Source of the DNA: Vreelandella subglaciescola
Lineage (GTDB): Bacteria; Pseudomonadota; Gammaproteobacteria; Pseudomonadales; Halomonadaceae
Assembly: GCF_900142895.1 (NCBI RefSeq)
Contig: NZ_LT670847.1
Span: 1,178,001 to 1,242,000 of the forward strand
Reading direction: 5' to 3'
DNA length: 64,000 nt
Numbering within the stretch: the first letter of the stretch is position 1; the number at the start of each line of letters is the position of its first letter. The notes below the pieces were generated by a model. It did not search any database. It was not told the DNA's origin and was given only the letters and a program-made list of their open reading frames with translations. The position numbers and the translations under genes are program-made. Positions 52,401 through 61,466 of the stretch are shown here, in pieces.

Positions 52401-53975
52401 CAGTCTGTCGGACTTTCCGCCGCACCGTGAGATACTAACCGCTGTCACCCCGAACTGAGAACATCGCCATGAGCCGCTTTATCCCTGTGGACCGTCAGAC
52501 CGATTACTTACTGCCGCCTTCGGTAGACGAGTGGTTGCCGGATGGCCACTTGGCGCGGTTCGTCGTCGATGTCGTCGAGCAACTGGACCTCTCAGCCCTG
52601 ACTCGGCGTTACGCGGGCCGGGGCTCCAAGGCCCATCATCCCGCGGTACTGCTGAACCTGTTGGTCTACGGCTACGCTACCGGCGTGGTCTCCAGTCGCA
52701 AGATTGAGCGTGCCACCTATGACTCGGTGGCGTTTCGCTATTTGGCCGCCAACACCCACCCCGATCACGACACCCTGGCTACCTTTCGTCGGCGTTTTCT
52801 GCCGGAACTGGAGCAGCTGTTCGTTCAAGTTCTGCTGCTGGCCCGAGAAATGAAGCTACTCACGCTCGGCACCATCGCCTTGGACGGCACCAAACTCAAC
52901 GCCAATGCCAGCAAGCACAAGGCATTGTCATATGGTCATGCCAAGAAACTGGAGGCGCAGTTCAAGGCTGAGGTGAAGGCGCTGACCCAGCGGGCTGCAT
53001 CGGCGGACAAGGATGACGCGGCCGACGGCATGGATATTCCTGCCGAGATAGCCCGGCGTGAAGCACGCTTGGAAGCGATCGCCGTAGCGAAGACCAAGAT
53101 CGAGGCTCGGGCCAAGGAGCGTGAGGCCGCTGAAAAAGCGGCCTACCAGGAAAAGGTGGCACGGCGTGATGCGCAGCGGAAGACGGGAAAGAAACCTCGC
53201 GGACGTGACCCTGAACCGCCAACAGGTGGCCCGCGTGACAAAGATCAGGTTAACCTTACTGATCCGCAGTCACGCATCATGCCGGTCACAGGCAAGGGCT
53301 TCGATCAATGCTATAACGCCCAGGCCGCAGTCGATACTGACAGCATGCTGGTGACTCATACCCATGTCACCCAAGCGACCAACGACAAACAGCAGGTCAT
53401 GCCGCTACTGACGGCGTTGGCGAGACTCCCCGCACCGTTAGCAAAACCAGACCACTTACTGGCCGATACCGGCTACTTCAGTGCTGCCAATGTTCAAGCC
53501 TGCCACGACCACCGTATCAAGCCTCTGATAGCAATGAAGCGCGATGTCCACCATCCCCCGGTCCTTGAGCGCTTTGCCGCTGACCCGCCTACTCCAGCGA
53601 GCAAGGAGCCTGTTGAGCAAATGGCACACCACTTGAAGACACAGGCGGGGCGAGCGCTTTACGCGTTGCGTAAACATACCGTGGAACCGGTCTTCGGGAT
53701 CATTAAACACGTGATGGGGTTCCGGCAGGTCTCGCTGCGAGGGCTGGAGAATGTCAGCGGTGAGTGGCGGCTGGTCACCATGGCATGGAACATTAAACGG
53801 ATGCACCGGTTGGCAGCGGGCTGAGGCGCGTAGCGCTCAGCCGGTAACGACGGATAATCACCTCGCAGAGTAGAAGCCGAGGGGCAGGTTAAGGGTCATA
53901 TACCATCACCAACATAAGGGATGGTTGAAAGACCTACGTCTCAATGCCTTTATCAACATCAAGTCCGACAGACTG
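52401..53975 (+). mobile_element. IS1182-family insertion sequence at a CTAG target
   Basis: A 1575-bp element with perfect terminal repeats CAGTCTGTCGGACTT/AAGTCCGACAGACTG and a CTAG duplication (52397-52400 and 53976-53979). It sits between the proX terminator and the universal-stress-protein gene, whose ribosome site begins only about 20 bases after the element. Confidence 0.95.
52469..53824 (+). CDS. IS1182-family transposase
   Basis: A 451-residue DDE transposase. It opens RFIPVDRQTDYLLPPSVDEW. PDHDTLATFRRRF and TIALDGTKLNANASKH hold the first Asp. A charged Lys/Ala/Glu-rich linker follows, then LLADTGYFSAAN (second Asp) and TVEPVFGIIKHVMGFRQ (Glu). It is intact, so the element is probably capable of moving. 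Confidence 0.92.
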   Translation: MSRFIPVDRQTDYLLPPSVDEWLPDGHLARFVVDVVEQLDLSALTRRYAGRGSKAHHPAVLLNLLVYGYATGVVSSRKIERATYDSVAFRYLAANTHPDHDTLATFRRRFLPELEQLFVQVLLLAREMKLLTLGTIALDGTKLNANASKHKALSYGHAKKLEAQFKAEVKALTQRAASADKDDAADGMDIPAEIARREARLEAIAVAKTKIEARAKEREAAEKAAYQEKVARRDAQRKTGKKPRGRDPEPPTGGPRDKDQVNLTDPQSRIMPVTGKGFDQCYNAQAAVDTDSMLVTHTHVTQATNDKQQVMPLLTALARLPAPLAKPDHLLADTGYFSAANVQACHDHRIKPLIAMKRDVHHPPVLERFAADPPTPASKEPVEQMAHHLKTQAGRALYALRKHTVEPVFGIIKHVMGFRQVSLRGLENVSGEWRLVTMAWNIKRMHRLAAG

Positions 53976-54011
53976 CTAGAACGATACGTACAAGCAGCCA
54001 AGGAGTTACGT

Positions 54012-54440
54012 ATGTTTCAGCACATTATGGTGCCGGTAGATCTTGCTCATATGGAAACACTGGAGCCGGCACTGCAGGTCGTCGCGGACATGGCACGCTA
54101 CTACGATGCCAGCATTACCTACGTGGGCATTACCTCCAACTCGCCTAATAGCGTAGCCCGCACGCCCGATGAATATCAGCAAAAGCTGGAGGCCTTCGCA
54201 CAGCAGCGCCATGCGGTACACGGCCGCCCCGTTTCCGCCAAGGTGTATGGCTCAACCGACCCCATTGCCAACCTCAGTGACCTACTGGTTAACGCGATCA
54301 ACGACGTCAATGCCGACCTGGTTATCATGGCGACCCACTTACCCAAGTCTCTCGACGTTTTTATCCCCGCCCACGGCGACAAGGTAGCGGCACGCGCTTC
54401 CAGCTCGGTTTTTTTGGTACGAGCCCCGCAAGACAAATAA
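54012..54440 (+). CDS. Universal stress protein (UspA family)
   Basis: A 142-residue cytoplasmic Usp fold. MFQHIMVPVDLAHMETLEPAL begins the domain. The nucleotide-binding tail appears as ADLVIMATHLPKSLDVFIPAHGDKVAARASSSVFLVR, giving the G-x2-G-x9-G(S/T)-like loop in modified form. The start at 54012 follows AAGGAG. It lies 35 bases before the BCCT gene in the same direction. In Halomonas elongata a Usp (TeaD) modulates an osmolyte transporter, so a similar pairing is plausible here. The IS1182 element now separates it from sequences further upstream. Confidence 0.9.
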   Translation: MFQHIMVPVDLAHMETLEPALQVVADMARYYDASITYVGITSNSPNSVARTPDEYQQKLEAFAQQRHAVHGRPVSAKVYGSTDPIANLSDLLVNAINDVNADLVIMATHLPKSLDVFIPAHGDKVAARASSSVFLVRAPQDK

Positions 54441-54475
54441 TTCCACTATGTCGATAACTGCAAGGGAGACAGCTT

Positions 54476-56110
54476 ATGGATAATGAGGATAAGCCAAAAG
54501 CACCTCAGGAAGACGCTGGTCAGGGGATACCGGCGCCCACGGGGGCGGCCAACCTGATCGATACCGATTACGTCATCGGCCAGGACAATATTACCTCGAG
54601 CAAGTTTGGCATTAACTTTGACCTTCACGGCAAAGTCTTCATGTTTTCCGCGCTCATCATTTTAATTTTTGTGGTGCTGACGCTGGCATTGCCCGAGCAA
54701 ATGGATCCGTTATTTTCCGGTGCCAAAAGCTGGCTGACCGGAAACCTCAGCTGGGTGTTCTTGTTTGCCGCGAACATTTTTGTGCTCCTAACCATTGGCC
54801 TCATTTTTACGCCGTTAGGCAAAGTTCGCCTGGGCGGCGTGGATGCCAAGCCCGATTTTAGCTATGCCGGCTGGTTTGCCATGCTGTTTGCTGCGGGCAT
54901 GGGTATCGGGCTGATGTTTTATGGCGTGGCCGAGCCCCTGACCCACTTCAGCACCTCGTTGGAAGGAAGCTCATGGGCACCGTTGGGCGGCGCCCAGGGC
55001 GATACCGACGGCGCTACCTCGCTGGGGATGGCCGCAACGATCTATCACTGGGGATTTCACCCGTGGGCCACTTACGCCGTGGTTGCGCTGGCTCTCGCGC
55101 TGTTTTCGTATAATAAAGGGCTGCCGCTCACCATGCGCTCGGTCTTCTATCCGGTATTAGGCGAGCGCATCTGGGGCTGGCCGGGCCACCTGATTGATAT
55201 TCTGGCCGTCTTTGCCACACTCTTCGGGCTGGCAACGTCGCTCGGGCTCGGTGCAACGCAGGCGTCTGCAGGGCTTAATTACCTCTTTGGCATTCCCAAC
55301 AACAACGTGACCATGGTCGTGCTGATTATCGGAATCACCCTGGTGGCACTCGGCTCCGTAGTGGCCGGCGTCGACAAAGGCGTGCAACGGCTTTCCCAGC
55401 TCAACATGGGCTTGGCCATCCTGCTGCTGTTCTTTGTTATCGCCGTGGGCCCGACGCTTGCTATCGCGACGGGCTTTTTCGATAACCTGCTGGCCTACTT
55501 TCAAAACCTGCCGGCGCTCTCCAACCCCTTTGGACGTGAGGACTCCGACTTCGTCGGCGGCTGGACGGCCTTTTACTGGGCATGGTGGATTTCCTGGTCC
55601 CCGTTTGTCGGCATGTTTATCGCCCGCGTCAGCCGTGGCCGTACGGTTCGCGAGTTTTTGATCGCCGTACTGCTCGTGCCCATGCTGGTATCGGTCCTTT
55701 GGATGACCGCGTTTGGGAGTACCGCGATCGAGCAGTTGAACTCTGGGTTTGAAGGCGCCAAGAATGCCGCTAACGAACTTCAGCTGTTTGAAATGCTTGG
55801 CCAGCTGCCGCTTTCGTCCATTACCTCCTTTGTGGGTATCGTTCTGGTGATGGTGTTCTTTATTACCTCATCGGACTCGGGCTCACTGGTGATTGACTCG
55901 ATCACCTCCGGTGGCAAAGTTGATGCGCCCAAGCCGCAGCGCATTTTCTGGGCGCTTCTGGAAGGCTTTATCGCCATCGCCCTGCTGCTGGGCGGGGGGC
56001 TTGGAGCCTTGCAGGCCGCCGTTCTCTCGACGGGGCTGCCGTTTGCCTTGATTCTGCTGGTAGGCTGCTACTCCATTGTGAAGGGGTTGATGAGCGAACC
56101 CCGCGGGTAG
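54476..56110 (+). CDS. BCCT-family betaine/choline/carnitine transporter
   Basis: A 544-residue secondary transporter with about 12 helices. The glycine-rich GMGIGLMFYGVAEP and the aromatic box FYWAWWISWSPFVG in helix 8 are the substrate and ion-coupling motifs of BetP-like carriers. The N-terminal tail (about 50 residues) is polar and the C-terminal tail very short. It is co-directional with the Usp gene and near proVWX, so osmoprotectant uptake is the likely role. Betaine versus choline versus ectoine cannot be settled. Confidence 0.92.
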   Translation: MDNEDKPKAPQEDAGQGIPAPTGAANLIDTDYVIGQDNITSSKFGINFDLHGKVFMFSALIILIFVVLTLALPEQMDPLFSGAKSWLTGNLSWVFLFAANIFVLLTIGLIFTPLGKVRLGGVDAKPDFSYAGWFAMLFAAGMGIGLMFYGVAEPLTHFSTSLEGSSWAPLGGAQGDTDGATSLGMAATIYHWGFHPWATYAVVALALALFSYNKGLPLTMRSVFYPVLGERIWGWPGHLIDILAVFATLFGLATSLGLGATQASAGLNYLFGIPNNNVTMVVLIIGITLVALGSVVAGVDKGVQRLSQLNMGLAILLLFFVIAVGPTLAIATGFFDNLLAYFQNLPALSNPFGREDSDFVGGWTAFYWAWWISWSPFVGMFIARVSRGRTVREFLIAVLLVPMLVSVLWMTAFGSTAIEQLNSGFEGAKNAANELQLFEMLGQLPLSSITSFVGIVLVMVFFITSSDSGSLVIDSITSGGKVDAPKPQRIFWALLEGFIAIALLLGGGLGALQAAVLSTGLPFALILLVGCYSIVKGLMSEPRG

Positions 56111-56157
56111 CAAGCGCCACCTTCGCGCATGCGAAAACCTCCCATGAGAAAGACATC

Positions 56158-56188
56158 TCGGGCAGCCCACGGGCTGCCCATTTTTTTG
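56158..56188 (+). terminator. Terminator of the usp-BCCT unit
   Basis: GGGCAGCC/GGCTGCCC hairpin followed by ATTTTTTT, about 50 bases after the BCCT stop. Confidence 0.9.
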
Positions 56189-56220
56189 CCTATCACCTGT
56201 GTTTTTCAGCATCGTCATTT

Positions 56221-56946
56221 TTAGCACCACAGCGCACTCAGTGGTGTTTCCGGCCGGTAGTGCGTGGCAATTTGTGCCTGCAACAGCTCAGCGGTGGCCA
56301 GCGCATCTACCAGCGCGTGGTGGCCTTGGTAAGCCGGCAGGCCATAGCGTGCGCGGCTGGCGTTAAGCCGGATCGACACCGGCGGGCGCCCCAGCCAGCG
56401 CCGAAACCGCGCCCATGGCGTCTGACGATACATTCGTGCTTCAAGCGACATAGTGTCGATCATGGGAAACAACACGCCTTCCCCGCGCCGCACACGCACC
56501 GCTGCGTCGAGAAAAGGCCGCTCGATATTACGAAAATGCACCACCACAAGCTTGCCGGCGATGGCCTCGAGCAACTCGTCAATCACCGCATCAAAATCCG
56601 GCGCACCGGCAATTTCCGAATGGGTGATGTGATGATAGGCAATAGATGTCGCGGACAGCGGACGCGACGGTTTCACCATCCAGTAGCGCCGTTTGGCGGG
56701 AGTGATGCGCTCAAGCGTAAAAGGCACCACACCCAGACTGACAATCGCGTGACGGCGCTCGTCCAGGCCCGTGGTTTCCATATCCAGCGCGACCATCGGC
56801 ACCTCGGCAATCGGCGTATCGGCTGCCGGCGGCGGCGTCTCAAAAAACCGCCTGACGGCGGGGGTCTGCGCGCCGGCGGCGCGAGCGCGCATGTAGGCTG
56901 CCCAGTCGGCCTGGATAATTTTCTGCCGTGGCCGAATGTCCAGCAT
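56221..56946 (-). CDS. DnaQ-like 3'-5' exonuclease (DEDDh)
   Basis: A 241-residue exonuclease-fold protein. Exo I is VALDMETTGLD. Exo II is VVVHFRNIERPFLDAA, a variant with the family's HxRxIERxFLD form. Exo III is HHALVDALATAEL. The N-terminal 40 residues precede the fold. It overlaps the DUF294/CBS gene by one base, an arrangement common in Pseudomonas-like genomes where the pair lies near acetate metabolism genes. It is not the polymerase III epsilon subunit. Confidence 0.88.
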   Translation of the reverse strand: MLDIRPRQKIIQADWAAYMRARAAGAQTPAVRRFFETPPPAADTPIAEVPMVALDMETTGLDERRHAIVSLGVVPFTLERITPAKRRYWMVKPSRPLSATSIAYHHITHSEIAGAPDFDAVIDELLEAIAGKLVVVHFRNIERPFLDAAVRVRRGEGVLFPMIDTMSLEARMYRQTPWARFRRWLGRPPVSIRLNASRARYGLPAYQGHHALVDALATAELLQAQIATHYRPETPLSALWC

Positions 56947-58859
56947 CAGCGCCGCCCTGACTGGCCGCTGGGCAGCGGATAACGAAACTTCAGAAATTTC
57001 TGCGCGTTACTTAGCACCTGAAAGGCATCCTTGAGTGCGTGGCGCTCGCTGCTCTCGACGTTCTCCGGCTCGATGTTGTTATTTGGCGCCCGGTCCTTTT
57101 CGATATCAATGGCCTGATGACGCAAGCGCGACATACACAGATACTCAAAGGCATAACGCAGTTTGTCGCTAACGCCCGGCGCCAGCAGCGAGGCCTGATG
57201 AATCTCATCCAGCCGCTCGAAGGTATTTTGTGCCTTGGAACCGCAGGCCAGCGCGTGTATGCGGATCATATCCACCATCGGCGCGGTACCACGGCGCTTC
57301 AGGTTGATCGAATTATTCTGCTTGCCGTCATTCTCCATCACGAAGGTACGGAAAAAGCCTAGCGGTGGCGTGCGGTTCAGCGCGTTGCGCGCCATGGCGG
57401 CCAGAAACCGCGGCGAGTGCGGCGCCTGCTCGGCGATCAGGTCCTGCAGCTTCTCAACCAGGCAGGCGTCACCGTAGGCGCTGTCCAGATCAAAAAAGAT
57501 CGAGCTGTGCAGCAGCGTCTCGGGCGTCGGCTCGTTCATCCAGCCGCGAAAATAGTCTTTCCATACGCGCAGCGGTTGGCGCCACCGGACGTTGGTGGCC
57601 ATTATGTCGCCTTTGCAATAGGTGTAGCCGCAGGCGTCCAGCCCATCGCTGATGAATGCTGCCAGCCGCTGAAAATAGTCGTCATGCTGCGCCGGGTCAA
57701 AGGTATCATCCAGCACCAGGGCGTTATCCTGATCGGTCACGATGCTTTGTTCATTGCGCGCCATCGAGCCATTGACCATAAACGCGTAGGGTACCGGCGG
57801 CGGGCCCAGCGCTTCTTCGGCAAGCTCGGCAAGCCGACGGGTAAAGCTGCGCCCGATAGTGGAAAGCGCGCTGCCGATCATCTGCGAATTGGCGCCCTCC
57901 TGCACCATACGCACAAAGGCCGCGCGCACGTCTGGCGCCAGCCGCGCCAGCCCTTCAACGCTCAAACGGCTGAAGATATTGCTGACCAGATACAGCCCGC
58001 TGTGGGTTTCATAGCGGATGATATCGGACAGGTGCACAATGCCCATCGGCCGCTGACGATAGAGCACCGGCAGATGATGCACGTTGTTACGCAGCATAGT
58101 CAGCATCGCCTCGTAAATCGACACGTCCGACTGCACGGTAATCAGCGTCGGCGAGACGACTTCGCCCACCGGGGTCTGTGCCGACAACCCCTGCGCGACG
58201 ATACGGGTACGAAAATCGCTGTTGGTCATGATGCCGCAAATCTGGCGCGTCTCGCTCTTGTCGTCGCGAAAGCAGCGCGGCGCGTCGGGTGCACACGGCC
58301 GGGTGACCAAAAGCGCCGAAGCCTGATCCTCGCTCATCTGACGGGCGGCATCCTGTACACGAGTCTCGACGCTGACCATGACCGGCGCACGAGACAGCAG
58401 GCGACGAATCCGCGTCACCATCATGTCGTTGGACTGCAACTGCTCTTCGGCAATGGTTTCCAGCCGTGGGCGCTCCAGCTCAACAAAATCGGCAAAGTGC
58501 TCGTCCTGCTCGCACAGGTGCGCAAACACCGCGTCTGGAATAAAGTAGATCAGCGTGTCTTCAATGGCCTTGGCAGGAAAACGCACCACATGATCACGTA
58601 GCAGGTTGAAGTGGCCAAAAATATCGCCCTCGCCCAAGCGGTTATACAAATTGCCCTGCCGGCGATACACCTCAACCGCGCCGCTGCGTATATAGCAAAG
58701 CTCGCACGCCTCGGCATTGAGCAGCAGAATATCGTTGCCCGCCTTGAAATAGCGCACCTCAATTTGGTCTGCCATCTCGTCAAGAAGCGCATCGCACAGC
58801 GCATCAAAGGGCGAAAACTGGCTCATGTGCTGGCGAATTTCCATCAGCTCGGCGTCCAT
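56946..58859 (-). CDS. cNMP-binding / CBS / DUF294 nucleotidyltransferase-like protein
   Basis: A 637-residue multidomain signalling protein. Residues about 1-140 form a cyclic-nucleotide-binding-like domain (GDIFGHFNLLRD). A CBS pair follows (VSVETRVQDAARQMSEDQASALLV through RPMGIVHLSDIIRYET). Then comes a DUF294 nucleotidyltransferase with GSMARNEQSIVTDQDNALV supplying the metal aspartates, and a C-terminal helical substrate-binding domain. It resembles GlnD-type uridylyltransferases in its core. The target is unknown. It is coupled to the exonuclease gene downstream. Confidence 0.87.
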   Translation of the reverse strand: MDAELMEIRQHMSQFSPFDALCDALLDEMADQIEVRYFKAGNDILLLNAEACELCYIRSGAVEVYRRQGNLYNRLGEGDIFGHFNLLRDHVVRFPAKAIEDTLIYFIPDAVFAHLCEQDEHFADFVELERPRLETIAEEQLQSNDMMVTRIRRLLSRAPVMVSVETRVQDAARQMSEDQASALLVTRPCAPDAPRCFRDDKSETRQICGIMTNSDFRTRIVAQGLSAQTPVGEVVSPTLITVQSDVSIYEAMLTMLRNNVHHLPVLYRQRPMGIVHLSDIIRYETHSGLYLVSNIFSRLSVEGLARLAPDVRAAFVRMVQEGANSQMIGSALSTIGRSFTRRLAELAEEALGPPPVPYAFMVNGSMARNEQSIVTDQDNALVLDDTFDPAQHDDYFQRLAAFISDGLDACGYTYCKGDIMATNVRWRQPLRVWKDYFRGWMNEPTPETLLHSSIFFDLDSAYGDACLVEKLQDLIAEQAPHSPRFLAAMARNALNRTPPLGFFRTFVMENDGKQNNSINLKRRGTAPMVDMIRIHALACGSKAQNTFERLDEIHQASLLAPGVSDKLRYAFEYLCMSRLRHQAIDIEKDRAPNNNIEPENVESSERHALKDAFQVLSNAQKFLKFRYPLPSGQSGRR

Positions 58860-58943
58860 GCGACCTCCTAAGCGTTATTGACTGGCGTATGGCTGTCATT
58901 CTGGAACGCTTGTTCGCGCCGGTAAAGCGCAGCGCTGCCCGCC

Positions 58944-58982
58944 CATAAAAAAAGCCCGACGCCTGAGCGCCGGGCTTTTATA
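58944..58982 (-). terminator. Hairpin terminator AAAGCCCG/CGGGCTTT
   Basis: A long GC stem with A/T runs on both sides, lying between DUF4168 (leftward) and DUF294 (leftward). It terminates the DUF4168 transcript. A second weaker GCCGGCT/AGCCGGC repeat follows near 59065. Confidence 0.8.
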
Positions 58983-59123
58983 TGCCGCATGTCGGTCTAC
59001 CAGACGTGAAGATCGGGGTTTCGCCGCTTAATCTTCACGCTTATAGTAGTGGCAAGCTGAGTTTAGCCGGCTAACAGGAGCCGGCCTGACTCATTCAAAA
59101 GGGCTTTTCAAGAGAGCTTAGGC

Positions 59124-59513
59124 TCAAGACTGGCCCGCCATCTTTTGCACACGCTGCATCATTTCCGGATTCTGCTGAATAGCTTGGCCAATGGAGTTGA
59201 AGGTATCAACGTCCAAGCCGCTGTTCTCAACGATCTGGATCATTTCTTCGTTGGCTTCAGCGCGGACTTCTTGCTGGGCTTCTTCGCCTTCAGCAGACTG
59301 CAGACGCTCGGTATACTCCTGAGATACCACAGCGATCTCTTGAGACGCATCGGCAAACTGCTGCAGCTGGTCATCGCTGAAATCCTGCGCCGGCGCTTGA
59401 GCGCTCGGCGACTGGCTCTGGGCGGTATCCGCTGACTGCTGAGCTTGGGCAACGCCCGTCATCAAGCCAGTGGCAAGCAGGGCAGCGGAGAACAAAGCGG
59501 TAAAACGTGGCAT
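59124..59513 (-). CDS. DUF4168 exported protein
   Basis: A 129-residue protein with a signal peptide (FSAALLATGLMTGVAQAQ) and a Gln/Ala/Ser-rich linker. A helical DUF4168 domain starts FSDDQLQQFADASQEIAVV and ends FNSIGQAIQQNPEMMQRV. The domain is of unknown function and recurs in periplasmic proteins of halophiles and cyanobacteria. The start at 59513 (MPRFTAL) is set by the signal peptide. Confidence 0.85.
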   Translation of the reverse strand: MPRFTALFSAALLATGLMTGVAQAQQSADTAQSQSPSAQAPAQDFSDDQLQQFADASQEIAVVSQEYTERLQSAEGEEAQQEVRAEANEEMIQIVENSGLDVDTFNSIGQAIQQNPEMMQRVQKMAGQS

Positions 59514-59676
59514 GAAAATAAACCTCTTCGGCGCATTATGAATGTCCCCGTGTGACGGCCTTGTTCGGCACAGGTTCCCATTTAAATGTATCAAAGTGTA
59601 ACAACTATATTATAGCCTCTTTTCACTCACCGACTAAACGGCGCACCGCGCCCCCTATTGCGATGCGAGGAACGCG

Positions 59677-60621
59677 ATGACGAAGCTCTCTTCTGCTCTG
59701 CGCCACACTCATCCCGGCGCGCTTGGCCTTGCCGCCATGCCGGCCGTGTTTGTGCTGCTATGGAGTACTGGTTTTATCGGCGCCAAATTCGGCCTGCCTT
59801 ACGCTGAGCCGTTCACCTTCTTGTGGCTACGCTGCGCGTTTACGCTCGCGGTGCTACTGCCGCTGGTGTTTGCCATGCGTATACCGTGGCCGAATTCTGC
59901 CGCGCTTTGGGGGCATATCGCCGTTTCCGGCACGTTGGTGCACGGCGCGTATCTGGCCGGCGTGTTTTACAGCATCGAGCTTGGCATGCCGGCCGGGCTC
60001 ACCGCACTTCTGGTGGGATTGCAGCCGCTGTTGACGGCGGCCTGCGCCGGGCCGCTGCTGGGTGAGCGGCTGGGCAAAACCCAGTGGTTGGGACTGGCGC
60101 TGGGGCTTTTGGGTATCGCTCTGGTACTTGGCAGCAAGCTCGACTTCGGCGATTCGCTGTTTGAGGGGTTTGAGCTCGGCGCGCTGATCAGCGTCACCGC
60201 TGCGCTACTGGGCATTTCGCTGGGCACGCTCTACCAAAAGCGCTTTTGCACGCGCATGCCGCTGTTATCCGGCGCGGTGATTCAATATCTGGCCGCAGGC
60301 GCGCTGTTTACCTTGGGCGCCGGGCTGTTCGAGACGCGCCAAATTGACTGGACACCCACCTTTATACTGACCCTTGGCTGGCTGGTGTTGGTTTTATCCA
60401 TTGCCGCTATTCTTCTGCTGATGGCGCTGATCAAAAAAGGCGAGGCATCACGCGTTGCCAGCCTGTTTTATCTGGTGCCGCCGGTCACCGCGCTGGAAGC
60501 CTGGTGGCTCTTCGATGAGCGCCTGCCTTGGCTCGGCCTTCTGGGCATGGCTGTGGCCATCGGCGGCGTCATCCTTGTGGCCAAAGCCAGACCGCCCTTA
60601 CGCCATAAACGCTCGTCCTAG
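59677..60621 (+). CDS. EamA/DMT-family transporter
   Basis: A 314-residue inner-membrane protein with ten helices in two EamA repeats. FVLLWSTGFIGAKFGLPYAEPFTF begins the first. LYQKRF marks the mid-loop and SLFYLVPPVTALEAWW lies in the second. Such proteins export metabolites or amino acids, and the substrate is unknown. Its 3' end overlaps the convergent mtgA stop by four bases. Confidence 0.88.
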   Translation: MTKLSSALRHTHPGALGLAAMPAVFVLLWSTGFIGAKFGLPYAEPFTFLWLRCAFTLAVLLPLVFAMRIPWPNSAALWGHIAVSGTLVHGAYLAGVFYSIELGMPAGLTALLVGLQPLLTAACAGPLLGERLGKTQWLGLALGLLGIALVLGSKLDFGDSLFEGFELGALISVTAALLGISLGTLYQKRFCTRMPLLSGAVIQYLAAGALFTLGAGLFETRQIDWTPTFILTLGWLVLVLSIAAILLLMALIKKGEASRVASLFYLVPPVTALEAWWLFDERLPWLGLLGMAVAIGGVILVAKARPPLRHKRSS

Positions 60622-61466
60622 TCGGCATCAAGGCGTTTGAGGTAGCTCGTCCCACCAAGGTTGCGCACCTGCTGTTGAATCCAGCGGCTGCGCTGCTCAA
60701 CGCTGGCTGAAGGTCGGGCCGCGCTGCGCGTTAGCGGGCTGGGTAAAATAGCGGCAAGCAGGCTTGCCTGGCGGGTGCTGAGTGCGCCTGCCGATACGCC
60801 AAAGTAGTGCTGCGATGCAGCTTGTAACCCGAATACGCCACGATCCCATTCGGCAATGTTCAAATACACTTCGAGAATGCGCTGTTTACCCCAAAAGAGC
60901 TCAATCAACAGGGTAAACCACGCCTCGAACCCTTTGCGTAGCCAGCTGCGCCCACTCCACAAGAAGACGTTTTTAGCGGTTTGCTGGCTCAAGGTGCTGG
61001 CGCCACGCAGGCGCCCGCCGTTCCGGCTGGTTTGAAAGGCACGCCGGATCTCGACGAAATCAAAGCCGTGATGCGTGGGAAAACGCTGGTCTTCCGCGGC
61101 AATCACGGCCATTTTTGCCGTACCTGAAAGCGCCTCCAAACTGCGCCATTGATAATCAAGGCGCAACGGCTCGCTTGCCATCCAACTTTGTACCTTGCGC
61201 TCGACCATGATCATCGAGCCCGGTAGTGGCACCACGCGAAACAGCAGCACCAGTGCGATGGACAGCAGCAAAAAAGCAAGCACGCTGCGCCATATCAGGC
61301 GCCGCACAAAGGCCAGCAGGCGTTGCGTTCTTGCGGGCCCCGGCTTTCCCTTACCTTGCTTTGCCTGCCCCTTTTTGGCCTGGGCTCGCGTGGTTTGAGG
61401 CGGCTTACGCTTATTTATACAGATGCTCGGCGTGGTAGCGCAGGTGGTCTTCAATGAACGAGGCAA
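60618..61466 (-). CDS. mtgA: Monofunctional peptidoglycan glycosyltransferase
   Basis: MtgA polymerises lipid II into glycan strands. It has one N-terminal transmembrane helix (VLAFLLLSIALVLLF) and a GT51 domain with the catalytic Glu in AAEDQRFPTHHGFD. It also has GRLRGASTLSQQTAKNVFLW and KQRILEVYLNIAEWDRGVFG. The frame of 282 residues is longer than E. coli MtgA (about 242) because of a basic, Lys/Gln/Pro-rich N terminus. The ATG at 61466 lies 55 bases inside fghA. A non-ATG start further in is possible. Confidence 0.92.
   Translation of the reverse strand: MPRSLKTTCATTPSICINKRKPPQTTRAQAKKGQAKQGKGKPGPARTQRLLAFVRRLIWRSVLAFLLLSIALVLLFRVVPLPGSMIMVERKVQSWMASEPLRLDYQWRSLEALSGTAKMAVIAAEDQRFPTHHGFDFVEIRRAFQTSRNGGRLRGASTLSQQTAKNVFLWSGRSWLRKGFEAWFTLLIELFWGKQRILEVYLNIAEWDRGVFGLQAASQHYFGVSAGALSTRQASLLAAILPSPLTRSAARPSASVEQRSRWIQQQVRNLGGTSYLKRLDAD

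Noticed and set aside
57417..58601. 394-codon plus-strand open frame over the DUF294 gene
   Set aside because: Opposite a well-supported multidomain gene. No start signals or recognisable domain.
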